DNA from: an uncultured Collinsella sp.
GTDB taxonomy: Bacteria; Actinomycetota; Coriobacteriia; Coriobacteriales; Coriobacteriaceae
Direction: 5' to 3'
Assembly: GCA_900556675.1 (NCBI GenBank)
Contig: USQE01000097.1
Location: 1-5,349, forward strand
Length of the DNA stretch: 5,349 bases
Below are positions 1 to 5,349 of the stretch, piece by piece (the first letter of the stretch is position 1; each line of letters opens with the position of its first letter). The position numbers and the translations under genes are program-made. Under the pieces are notes generated by a model. It saw only the letters and a list, made by a program, of their open reading frames with translations. It had not been told where the DNA came from and did no database searches.

Positions 1-1996
1 CGATCATGTATGGCCCCGTGGCGTACGGCAGACTATTGTCCTGCATTGTGATGCCGTTATCGGATGCGCGGAGCTTGCACAGCACCAGCGTATCGTCACA
101 GAGCTCTTTGAGGTTAAAAGGCGCATGTTCCAGAGTTAGCTTGCGGTCTTCGATTTTGCCCATCTCGAGGATGTCGTTGATCAGCGAGAGTAGGTGATTG
201 GCGGCAACACGCGCCTTGGCGCGGCTTTCGCGGGCGGCCTGCATGTCGCCGTCTTTCAATTCCTCAATTTCGATAAGACCCAGGATGCCGTTGAGTGGCG
301 TGCGGATGTCGTGGCTCATGCGCGTGAGGAATGCCGTCTTAGCGGCGTTGGCGGCATCGGCTTTTTTGCGCTCGGTTCGAGCGCGCACGAGCGCCCAGAT
401 GAGCAGGACGATGCCGACCGACAACATACCGATGAGGGTAGCTGCAATGGCGGTGCGGTTGCGATAAAGGAATTGAAGCGTGTTGGATTCCTGGGCCGTG
501 TACGACGTGGAGGAGAAATTGCTTGCGGAGAGCGATTCTCCGGCATTGATGATGCCCTTGTTGATGATTCCCAGCAGCTCGGGCTTTCCGCGCGAAATCC
601 AGCACGAGAGCTCACAGGTGTCAGGGAGCTCGACCGTCTCGCAGTCCTCGAGATCGTAACGGTCACCGATGGTTTTTACGCGTGAACTGGGAGCGACGAT
701 GCAGTGCGCCGTTCCCTTCCTGAGGGCGTCGAACGCTTCATCGTCGGATTGGTATTCGGTTACGGTCGCTGTGGGGAACAGACTTTCAAGTGCATTTTTG
801 TTGACAAACGATGATTTGGTACAGGCGATGTTCTGAAGGTCTTTGTTCAGGTCGCTGCCGGTGTGGATGGCGGTGAGGGATATGGTCCCCAACGATACCG
901 ACTGCGCAACGCCTGTTTGCTCGGCAAACCAGTAATCTCGGTATACCGGCAGCGCAACGTCTATGCTTCCCTTTGACAGGGCCTTTGACATCATCTTGTA
1001 GCTATCAAAGGCGACGGTTTTGACCGTAATGCCAAATTTATCGTGCAGCGTCGTCGCAAGCGATGCGAGCGAGCCTTCCATTTCGCCGTCTTCGTCCTCG
1101 TTGCAGTAGGGGAGTTTGCCCGTAATGTAGCCGAGCGTGATGGTGTTGTTGTTTGCTTTGAGCCAGGAACATTCGGGGCCGTTGAGCGATGATGAACCGC
1201 TGTTTTGGGTCGAGTAGCTAGATTTGACTTCGTCGTTATAGCGTGGGTTGACGCGGGCGATTGCCGTCATGGCGGCATTGATGTCGTTCATCAGGTCGGG
1301 ACGGCTTTTGGGAACGGCAAGATAGTAGTCGTTCGAACCAATGTAGAACATGGGGGAGGCACTGGGCGACGAGGTCGTGTCGTTCATGATGATGGCGTCG
1401 ACCTCGTTGTTTGCGAGTGCGTCAAAGAGTATGGAGTCTCCGTCATACTCCCTGTATGTGCAGGTGATTCCTTCGTTGGCGAGCCACTGCTGGCCAACGA
1501 TGGTTTGCATGACGCCGGAGTTGCAACCGATAGTGAGACCCTGGAGTGCTTGAGGGTCACCCTTTGCGAGGTCGTCACGATCGGGCTTGGCGTAGATGTA
1601 GTAGCGCTCGGTGCCCTCGGGGTTCGAGGAAAAGAGCAGCTTTTGGGCGCGTTCCTCGGAGTAGGAGATGTTGGGCATGAGGTCGATCTCGCCTGCCTCG
1701 AGCATGTCCATAAGCTCGGTGAAGGTGCCGGAGACGTATTCGTACCGCCAGCCGGGTGTGTAGTACGACAGGGTCTGGAGGTACTCGTAGCCCCATCCCG
1801 AGAGACGCTCCCCGGGGGTGCCGTTCTGGAAGCCTTCGCTGTTGACGAGCCAACCAACGCGGACCGTTTTGACCTGTTGATCGGAGCCGGCGGCAAAGGC
1901 GGGGGCGGGCATGATGGTGCTCAGTACGGCGAGCGCGGCAAGCGCGACGGCCAGGGTGCGATATATAACTGAACGAAGGACAGCGGAAGCTCTCAC
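1..1996 (-). CDS. Membrane sensor histidine kinase with two periplasmic solute-binding domains (3' end cut by window edge)
   Basis: The frame is open from a GTG at 1996 to the left edge, giving 665 visible residues. Residues 1-35 form a signal peptide ending AFA|A. Two SBP_bac_3-like modules follow, at about 42-255 and 284-505. Module 1 has the family pattern of a small-molecule sensor: FTELMDMLEAGEIDLMPN, then YSEERAQ. Module 2 begins ITLGYITGKLPYC. One membrane helix lies at about 515-537, then a charged linker (RARTERKKADAANAAK) and a HisKA domain with phosphoacceptor His562 in MSHDIRTPLNG. The ATPase domain, and any receiver or HPt domain, would lie beyond the window. The layout resembles BvgS-type kinases: an extracellular ligand would control autophosphorylation in the cytoplasm. 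Ligand and partner regulator are unknown. The GTG is chosen because AGGA sits 6 nt upstream and a clean signal peptide follows; an in-frame TTG at 2002 is the alternative. Family assignment is firm; a hybrid-kinase C-terminus is only inferred. Confidence 0.93.
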   Translation of the reverse strand, partial: MRASAVLRSVIYRTLAVALAALAVLSTIMPAPAFAAGSDQQVKTVRVGWLVNSEGFQNGTPGERLSGWGYEYLQTLSYYTPGWRYEYVSGTFTELMDMLEAGEIDLMPNISYSEERAQKLLFSSNPEGTERYYIYAKPDRDDLAKGDPQALQGLTIGCNSGVMQTIVGQQWLANEGITCTYREYDGDSILFDALANNEVDAIIMNDTTSSPSASPMFYIGSNDYYLAVPKSRPDLMNDINAAMTAIARVNPRYNDEVKSSYSTQNSGSSSLNGPECSWLKANNNTITLGYITGKLPYCNEDEDGEMEGSLASLATTLHDKFGITVKTVAFDSYKMMSKALSKGSIDVALPVYRDYWFAEQTGVAQSVSLGTISLTAIHTGSDLNKDLQNIACTKSSFVNKNALESLFPTATVTEYQSDDEAFDALRKGTAHCIVAPSSRVKTIGDRYDLEDCETVELPDTCELSCWISRGKPELLGIINKGIINAGESLSASNFSSTSYTAQESNTLQFLYRNRTAIAATLIGMLSVGIVLLIWALVRARTERKKADAANAAKTAFLTRMSHDIRTPLNGILGLIEIEELKDGDMQAARESRAKARVAANHLLSLINDILEMGKIEDRKLTLEHAPFNLKELCDDTLVLCKLRASDNGITMQDNSLPYATGPYMI

Positions 1997-2002
1997 ATGC
2001 AA

Positions 2003-2006
2003 TCCT
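2003..2006 (-). promoter_or_regulatory. Ribosome binding site of the sensor kinase
   Basis: AGGA on the minus strand, 6 nt before the GTG at 1996. It supports the GTG start over the TTG at 2002, which would leave no room for it. An ATG overlapping this GTG in another frame runs straight into TGA and is not used. No convincing -10/-35 pair for the kinase was found upstream. Confidence 0.6.
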
Positions 2007-2075
2007 AACGAATCGAGACATTACCGCACAAGGATACCAGCTCAGCCTGCCCAGTCGGCCGCTGCACCGCTAAAC

Positions 2076-2151
2076 AGTCCCGCCCGGCACTTGGGGGGCA
2101 GTCCCTTTCTGCCGGCACAAAAGGAGCGTCCCTAACTGCCGGTTGTGGGAC
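2076..2151. repeat. Three tandem degenerate units, each partly palindromic, in the divergent intergenic region
   Basis: Three units align along their whole length: 2076-2099, 2100-2127 and 2128-2151. On the plus strand each starts (A)GTCCC, followed by a GCCGG or CCCGG core and a G-rich end. Spacing between GTCCC blocks is 24 and 27 bp. Each unit is also an imperfect inverted repeat. Unit 2 has CCTTT/AAAGG arms (2104-2108, 2120-2124) around the perfect palindrome TGCCGGCA (2110-2117). Unit 3 has GTCCC/GGGAC arms (2128-2132, 2147-2151) with inner AAC/GTT. Unit 1 pairs GCCC with GGGC. They lie between the start codons of the kinase and the potassium channel. They could be operator sites for a dimeric regulator or a dispersed REP-like intergenic element; the window cannot separate these. 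The rest of 1997-2195 shows no gene and no confident promoter. Confidence 0.7.
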
Positions 2152-2184
2152 AATACCGAGCGAACGTGATTGGACGTCTGGGAA

Positions 2185-2190
2185 AAGGGG
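2185..2190 (+). promoter_or_regulatory. Ribosome binding site of the potassium channel gene
   Basis: AAGGGG, 5 nt before the ATG at 2196. It favours the ATG over the in-frame GTG at 2145, which lies inside the repeat unit and lacks a comparable purine-rich site at the right distance. Confidence 0.55.
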
Positions 2191-2195
2191 TCGCG

Positions 2196-2621
2196 ATGAA
2201 AAAGCTCAGGACGCTTGCTGACGTACTGCGACAGGCTGGCTTTGCACGCATCACGGGCCTGTTTCTTATCTTTTACCTGCTGTGCTCGACGGCCGTCTGG
2301 TTGTCCGAGCCCACGACCCTCACGTTTGGTGATGGTCTGTGGTTTAGCTTTGAGACGGTCTCGACGATCGGCTTTGGTGATATCCCGGCCGAAACGCCGG
2401 TCGCCCGCGCGATTACCGTTGTCCTGAGCGTCATCAGCATCTTCTACATCGCCATGCTCACGGGTGTGGCGGTGAACTACTGCAATACGCTCATTAAGCT
2501 GCGCCAAAAGGACACCATGGCGCGCTTTATGGACGATCTTGAGCATTTGGAAGAGCTTGATCGTGACGAGCTCGCCGACCTGTCGCGCCGTGTGCGCGAA
2601 TATCGCCGACGCCAACGCTAG
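2196..2621 (+). CDS. Minimal two-transmembrane potassium channel (Ion_trans_2 type)
   Basis: This 141-residue protein has the core of a tetrameric K+ channel and little else. A short basic N-terminus (MKKLRTLADVLRQ) precedes TM1 (about 19-37), a pore helix (about 44-56, with W49 and F50), the selectivity filter T57-I-G-F-G-D62, and TM2 (about 70-93). The last 45 residues are highly charged and probably helical (MDDLEHLEELDRDELADLSRR), suiting a coiled coil that could hold the tetramer together. GFGD is an accepted variant of the canonical GYGD filter. No voltage sensor, RCK/TrkA domain or cyclic-nucleotide domain is present, so gating is likely to come from pH, voltage across the bare pore, or a partner; this is inference. 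The gene diverges from the sensor kinase and is followed after 36 bp by the LOG-family gene, probably in one transcript. The longer GTG start at 2145 would add 17 residues that do not look like part of the family. Confidence 0.9.
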   Translation: MKKLRTLADVLRQAGFARITGLFLIFYLLCSTAVWLSEPTTLTFGDGLWFSFETVSTIGFGDIPAETPVARAITVVLSVISIFYIAMLTGVAVNYCNTLIKLRQKDTMARFMDDLEHLEELDRDELADLSRRVREYRRRQR

Positions 2622-2643
2622 AGTGGGCGCCGTGCGTCACGAC

Positions 2644-2650
2644 GAGGGGG
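2644..2650 (+). promoter_or_regulatory. Ribosome binding site of the LOG-family gene
   Basis: GAGGGGG, 7 nt before the ATG at 2658. The spacing selects this ATG over the in-frame TTG at 2652, which would be directly against the site. It lies in the 36 bp gap after the channel gene, where no terminator is seen, in keeping with co-transcription. Confidence 0.65.
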
Positions 2651-2657
2651 ATTGCAT

Positions 2658-3191
2658 ATGAACATCACGGTATACCTGGGCGCCAGCGTTGGTAACGACC
2701 CAGCATTTCTGCCTGCGGTGCAAGAGCTGGGCAACTGGATTGGCTCCAACGGGCACGCGCTGGTGTACGGCGGCTCCAAGTCGGGCCTGATGGGCGCGCT
2801 TGCCGATAGCGCGCTCGGGGCAGGCGGACACGTGACGGGTGTTGAGCCGAGCTTTTTTATAGAGGCCGAGTTTCAGCACGACGGCATCGATGACCTCATC
2901 GTGACGAGCGATATGGCCGAGCGCAAAGCCAAGATGATCGAGCTCGGTGATGCGTTCATCGCATTTCCGGGCGGCACGGGCACGCTCGAGGAGATTGCCG
3001 AGGTCATGTCCGCCGTGTCGTTGGGGCATCTGAGTGCTCCGTGCATCTTGTATAACCTGGACGGTTACTACAACGACCTTAAGGCGCTGCTCGGGCACAT
3101 GATTGATAAAGGGCTTTCGAGCCCGAGGCGTCAGCAAGGCATCTACTTTGCCGACGATTTGCGCGAGATTGCCTCGATTATCAACGGATAA
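2658..3191 (+). CDS. LOG/TIGR00730-family Rossmann-fold protein (putative nucleoside 5'-monophosphate phosphoribohydrolase)
   Basis: The 177-residue protein matches the LOG ('lysine decarboxylase-like') family in length and motifs. The N-terminal strand (ITVYLGASVG) is followed by GGSKSGLMGALADSAL (39-54), an ERK motif (88-90), and the signature PGGTGTLEE (104-112). In characterised members PGGxGTxxE forms the active site that splits N6-substituted AMP into base and ribose 5-phosphate; E111/E112 and R89 are the expected catalytic and binding residues. Some family members release cytokinin bases in plants and microbes, but many bacterial ones have no proven substrate, and none can be given here. 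No signal peptide or membrane segment is present, so it should be a cytosolic soluble dimer. The family name 'lysine decarboxylase' is a historical misannotation and should not be used. It follows the potassium channel gene and precedes the CLC gene; whether it serves either is unknown. Confidence 0.9.
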   Translation: MNITVYLGASVGNDPAFLPAVQELGNWIGSNGHALVYGGSKSGLMGALADSALGAGGHVTGVEPSFFIEAEFQHDGIDDLIVTSDMAERKAKMIELGDAFIAFPGGTGTLEEIAEVMSAVSLGHLSAPCILYNLDGYYNDLKALLGHMIDKGLSSPRRQQGIYFADDLREIASIING

Positions 3192-3226
3192 GTCTTGAGC
3201 CTGTCCCGCCGTGCTTCTCGTTGGCT

Positions 3227-3245
3227 CCGTTTGCAGCGCAGACGG
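3227..3245 (+). other. Stem-loop between the LOG and CLC genes
   Basis: CCGTTTGC (3227-3234) pairs with GCAGACGG (3238-3245) across a 3-nt loop, giving 8 pairs including one G-T wobble. The hexamer TTGGCT flanks it on both sides (3221-3226 and 3246-3251). It lies 35 bp after the LOG stop and ends just before the CLC promoter candidate. No T-run follows it, so it is not a textbook intrinsic terminator; a weak terminator or an operator is possible. Confidence 0.45.
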
Positions 3246-3250
3246 TTGGC

Positions 3251-3277
3251 TTGACTGGGCCACACTCGCTTTACAAT
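3251..3277 (+). promoter_or_regulatory. Candidate sigma-70-type promoter for the CLC gene
   Basis: TTGACT (3251-3256) and TACAAT (3272-3277) each differ from the -35 and -10 consensus by one base. The 15-nt spacer is shorter than the usual 16-18. The surrounding stretch is the most AT-rich part of this intergenic region. Transcription would start near 3284 and leave a leader of about 33 nt before the ATG at 3317. The stem-loop at 3227-3245 lies immediately upstream. Confidence 0.55.
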
Positions 3278-3304
3278 TAAATGTATCTTCGCCGAAATTG
3301 ACCG

Positions 3305-3316
3305 CGGGAGGTCCCG
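3305..3316 (+). promoter_or_regulatory. CLC ribosome binding site embedded in a palindrome
   Basis: The Shine-Dalgarno GGGAGG (3306-3311) is 5 nt from the ATG at 3317 and fixes that start. It lies within CGGGAGGTCCCG, where CGGG can pair with CCCG around an AGGT loop. An alternative pairing is GACC (3300-3303) with GGTC (3310-3313). Either fold would partly hide the site in mRNA; the RBS call is solid and a regulatory role is inference. Confidence 0.65.
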
Positions 3317-4621
3317 ATGGATAACCTTGCCAAACCCAAAAACCGTGCGCTGTTTTTGGTCAGCGTTGCCGTGACCGGCGCGTTCGCAGGTGCCGCAGTC
3401 TGGCTGTTCTTTTTTGCGATGGAGCACGGTATCGACTATCTATGGACCGAGATTCCGCACGCGCTGGGCGTCGCTTCGCCCGAGCTTGCCAGCGGCCCGT
3501 TTGGCTTTCTGCCGTACCCGTTTTTCGTCTGCTTGCTGGGCGGCCTGCTGATCGGTCTGTACGAAAAGATGACAGGCACCAAGACCGACGATCTCAACCA
3601 GGTGATGGCTAAGGTTAAGCAAGACGGGCGCTACCCGTACGACAACCTGGGCAAGCTTTCGCTCGCGGCATTGCTGCCGCTGCTGTTTGGCGGCAGCATT
3701 GGACCGGAGGCTGGCCTGACCGGCGTCATCGCGGGACTGTGCAGCTGGGTCGGCGACCGCATGCGTCGCTTTGGCGCCGAGTTTAGGGAGCTAACGCTGC
3801 TGGGCACCCAGGCTGCCCTGACGGCGCTCTTTACCGCGCCCGTCTTTGGCTTTGTGGCACCGCTTGCCGGTAGCGCCGATGGCCAGGGCGAAGACGCCGA
3901 CGATGAGTCCGCGTCCGACGAGATCACGATCAAGCTTCCCAAGGCACAAAAGACGGTGGTCTACGGCATTGCGATTGCCGGCGGCCTGGGCACCTATCTG
4001 CTGCTCGGCCAGCTTATGGGCGGCGGCATGGGCATGCCCAGGTTCGAGTCCGCCGAGGTGGGCAACCTGGAACTTACCTGGCTCATTCCGCTGGCGTTGG
4101 TTGGCACCGTTTGCGGCTGGCTGTACTTTGTCTCCGAGCACACAAACGAGGCACTGTCCCATGCAATAGGGGAGCGCCCTGTCGTCAAGGCCATGCTGGC
4201 CGGTCTGGCGCTCGCCATCTGCGGCACGGTCCTGCCCTACACCATGTTTGCCGGCGAGACCCAGGCCGACGTGCTCATGGAAACCTATCTGACCATTCCC
4301 GCCGGCGTGCTCATCGCGACTGGTCTTGTCAAAGCCATGCTGACCCCCGCCCTCATCAACCTGGGCTGGCGCGGCGGCCACTTCTTCCCGGTTATCTTCT
4401 CGGGCGTAAGCCTGGGCTATGGCCTTGCTATCCTCACCGGCGCCGATCCGGTCTTTTGCGTCGCCGTTTGCACGGCCTCGACGATGGGCGCCGTTATGCG
4501 TCAGCCCGTCATGGTCGTGGGCCTGCTGCTCATGTGCTTTCCGCTCAAGGGCATCGTCTGCATGATTATCGCCGCCGTTATCGCCGCCGGCATTCCGCTG
4601 CCCAAGCCGCTGCGCAAGTAG
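3317..4621 (+). CDS. Divergent CLC-family anion channel or transporter
   Basis: The 434-residue protein is highly hydrophobic and has two CLC-like halves but no C-terminal CBS domains. The N-terminal half carries LLFGGSIGPEAGLTGVIAG (123-140 region), the counterpart of the GREGP anion loop at a helix N-terminus. The C-terminal half carries G354-H-F-F-P358, fitting the GxFxP anion motif. A strongly acidic hydrophilic loop (about 186-202, GQGEDADDESASDE) joins the halves, probably in the cytoplasm. CLC proteins are membrane homodimers moving chloride or other anions, as channels or as proton antiporters. Against E. coli ClC-ec1, the gating Glu148 position is Ile128, the Glu202/Glu203 positions fall on Ala184/Gly185, the GSGIP segment is not recognisable, and no tyrosine occurs after GHFFP's following helix to match Tyr445. 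By this reading it is unlikely to be a standard 2Cl-/H+ exchanger; E131, just after GP, may act instead. Substrate is not predictable. It has its own promoter candidate and faces the EamA gene. Confidence 0.85.
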   Translation: MDNLAKPKNRALFLVSVAVTGAFAGAAVWLFFFAMEHGIDYLWTEIPHALGVASPELASGPFGFLPYPFFVCLLGGLLIGLYEKMTGTKTDDLNQVMAKVKQDGRYPYDNLGKLSLAALLPLLFGGSIGPEAGLTGVIAGLCSWVGDRMRRFGAEFRELTLLGTQAALTALFTAPVFGFVAPLAGSADGQGEDADDESASDEITIKLPKAQKTVVYGIAIAGGLGTYLLLGQLMGGGMGMPRFESAEVGNLELTWLIPLALVGTVCGWLYFVSEHTNEALSHAIGERPVVKAMLAGLALAICGTVLPYTMFAGETQADVLMETYLTIPAGVLIATGLVKAMLTPALINLGWRGGHFFPVIFSGVSLGYGLAILTGADPVFCVAVCTASTMGAVMRQPVMVVGLLLMCFPLKGIVCMIIAAVIAAGIPLPKPLRK

Positions 4622-4655
4622 CGCGGCAGCGCGCAGTCAGTACAAACATCTCAAG

Positions 4656-4683
4656 TCCGGTGCGGGCGCTGTGTCACGGATTT
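4656..4683. terminator. Weak hairpin between convergent genes, possible terminator
   Basis: In the 94 bp between the CLC stop and the EamA stop, TCCGGTG (4656-4662) can pair with CACGGA (4675-4680) with one bulged base and a 12-nt loop, followed by TTT. The stem is short and the T-run minimal. It is the best candidate seen for ending the CLC transcript, but it may not be functional. Confidence 0.22.
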
Positions 4684-4715
4684 GCGGGTGGACTGGATTT
4701 CGTTCGGTATCGGCG

Positions 4716-5349
4716 CTACTTCCAAATTGCAAGCGCGGCGGTGCTCAGTACGATGAGGACGAGACCGATGGCGCTGCGGCGGGAGAGTTTTTCGTTGAAT
4801 GCCAGGCGCGCAAATAGCACCGATACGACAATCGATAGTTTGTCGATCTGCACCACGACACTCACCTGGCCTGCAGCGATGGCATAGTAATAGAGCAGCC
4901 ACGATGCTCCAGTCGCGATGCCCGATGTTGCGAGAAATGTGAGTTCGCGCCGGTCAACGTGCGCGACCTGCTCCAGTTTTCCCTTGGCTGCCACGATTGC
5001 CCATGCCATAACCAGTACCACGCAGGTGCGGATTGCCGTGGCCAGGTTTGACTCGACGCCTTCGATGCCGATCTTGGCGAGGACGGAGGTGAGTGCCGCG
5101 AACACGGCGGCGCCGAAGGCGTAAGCGAGCCACGTTCGGTCTTGCTGCTGCTCGGGTTCGGCGGACTGCTTCTTATCGATCATTAAAAACGTGCCGAGGG
5201 TGATGACAGCGGTTCCCACGAGCTTAACCGCAAGGTTGCTCGTCTCGTCAAAAAGCGCGATGGCGACCAGCGCGGCGAGCACGGTGCTCATCTTGTCGAC
5301 CGGTACGACCTTATTGACATTTCCGATGCTCAACGCCTTAAAGTAACAG
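4716..5349 (-). CDS. EamA/DMT-family membrane transporter (5' end cut by window edge)
   Basis: The frame is open from the right edge to a TAG at 4716-4718, with 210 complete residues visible. The visible part starts inside the first EamA repeat (YFKALSIGNVNKVVPVDKMS), continues through two membrane helices and a polar linker rich in Lys, Glu and Gln (about 5140-5181), then shows a complete second EamA repeat of five helices ending AALAIWK. The two repeats show the family's duplication: YFKALSIG..VVPVDKMS..LFDE matches YYYAIAAG..VVQIDKLS..AFNE. EamA proteins are ten-helix inner-membrane carriers of the drug/metabolite transporter superfamily, usually exporting amino acids, metabolites or drugs; the substrate cannot be read from sequence. 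An in-frame TTG at 5333 is not the true start, because conserved family sequence continues upstream of it to the edge. It converges on the CLC gene, 94 bp away, and is probably unrelated to that transcript. Confidence 0.9.
   Translation of the reverse strand, partial: CYFKALSIGNVNKVVPVDKMSTVLAALVAIALFDETSNLAVKLVGTAVITLGTFLMIDKKQSAEPEQQQDRTWLAYAFGAAVFAALTSVLAKIGIEGVESNLATAIRTCVVLVMAWAIVAAKGKLEQVAHVDRRELTFLATSGIATGASWLLYYYAIAAGQVSVVVQIDKLSIVVSVLFARLAFNEKLSRRSAIGLVLIVLSTAALAIWK

Noticed and set aside
194..685. Plus-strand open frame of 163 codons
   Set aside because: It is opposite the membrane helix and HisKA region of the kinase, whose MSHDIRTPLNG motif settles the coding strand.
1205..1972. 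Long plus-strand open frame of 255 codons
   Set aside because: It lies wholly opposite the sensor kinase, its translation has no family motif, and the minus-strand frame has clear domains and a signal peptide.
2145..2195. Upstream GTG start for the potassium channel
   Set aside because: It lies inside the third repeat unit, has no fitting ribosome binding site, and adds a tail unlike the family; the ATG at 2196 has AAGGGG 5 nt upstream.
2070..2615. Minus-strand open frame of 181 codons opposite the potassium channel
   Set aside because: No motif in its translation, whereas the plus strand encodes a complete pore with TIGFGD.
3192..3316. Fluoride (crcB-type) riboswitch ahead of the CLC gene
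   Set aside because: Considered because some CLC proteins export fluoride, but the conserved riboswitch core is not seen and the likely leader of about 33 nt is too short.
4610..4636. GC-rich hairpin CTGCGC/GCGCAG around the CLC stop codon
   Set aside because: It overlaps the end of the coding region, has a long loop, and no T-run follows, so it is not a convincing terminator.
4111..4887. Plus-strand open frame of 258 codons overlapping the CLC 3' end and the EamA 3' end
   Set aside because: Arginine- and histidine-rich translation typical of an off-frame shadow in GC-rich DNA; both overlapped genes have recognisable families.

Overview
The window reads like the chromosome of a fairly high-GC, gut-type actinobacterium of the Coriobacteriia, most like Collinsella. 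This is inferred from codon use, Gram-positive-style ribosome binding sites, and a sensor kinase architecture (paired solute-binding domains, one membrane helix, HisKA) that is frequent in that group. No rRNA, tRNA, CRISPR array, transposase or phage gene was seen.

Layout. Positions 1-1996 (minus) hold most of a large membrane sensor histidine kinase. It starts at a GTG and runs off the left edge just after the phosphoacceptor-histidine domain. Positions 1997-2195 are a divergent intergenic region with three degenerate copies of a 24-28 bp unit, each partly palindromic. From 2196 three genes run rightward: a minimal two-helix potassium channel (2196-2621), a LOG/TIGR00730 nucleotide phosphoribohydrolase-like protein (2658-3191), and, after a 125 bp gap with its own likely promoter, a divergent CLC-family anion transporter or channel (3317-4621). 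At the right edge, facing the CLC gene, is the 3' part of an EamA/DMT-family membrane transporter (4716 to beyond 5349, minus).

How they may work together. The channel and LOG genes are 36 bp apart and are probably co-transcribed. The CLC gene has its own promoter candidate and a strong RBS inside a small palindrome. A potassium channel and a CLC protein so close together suggest a link to membrane potential, ion balance or acid/osmotic stress, but nothing in the sequence proves this. The kinase is transcribed divergently, and its ligand is unknown.

Most unusual points: (i) the CLC protein keeps the GxFxP-type anion motif but lacks the residues equivalent to the gating glutamate, the internal proton glutamate and probably the central tyrosine of CLC antiporters; (ii) the tandem palindromic units between the divergent genes; (iii) the palindrome over the CLC ribosome binding site. 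No wholly new system was recognised.
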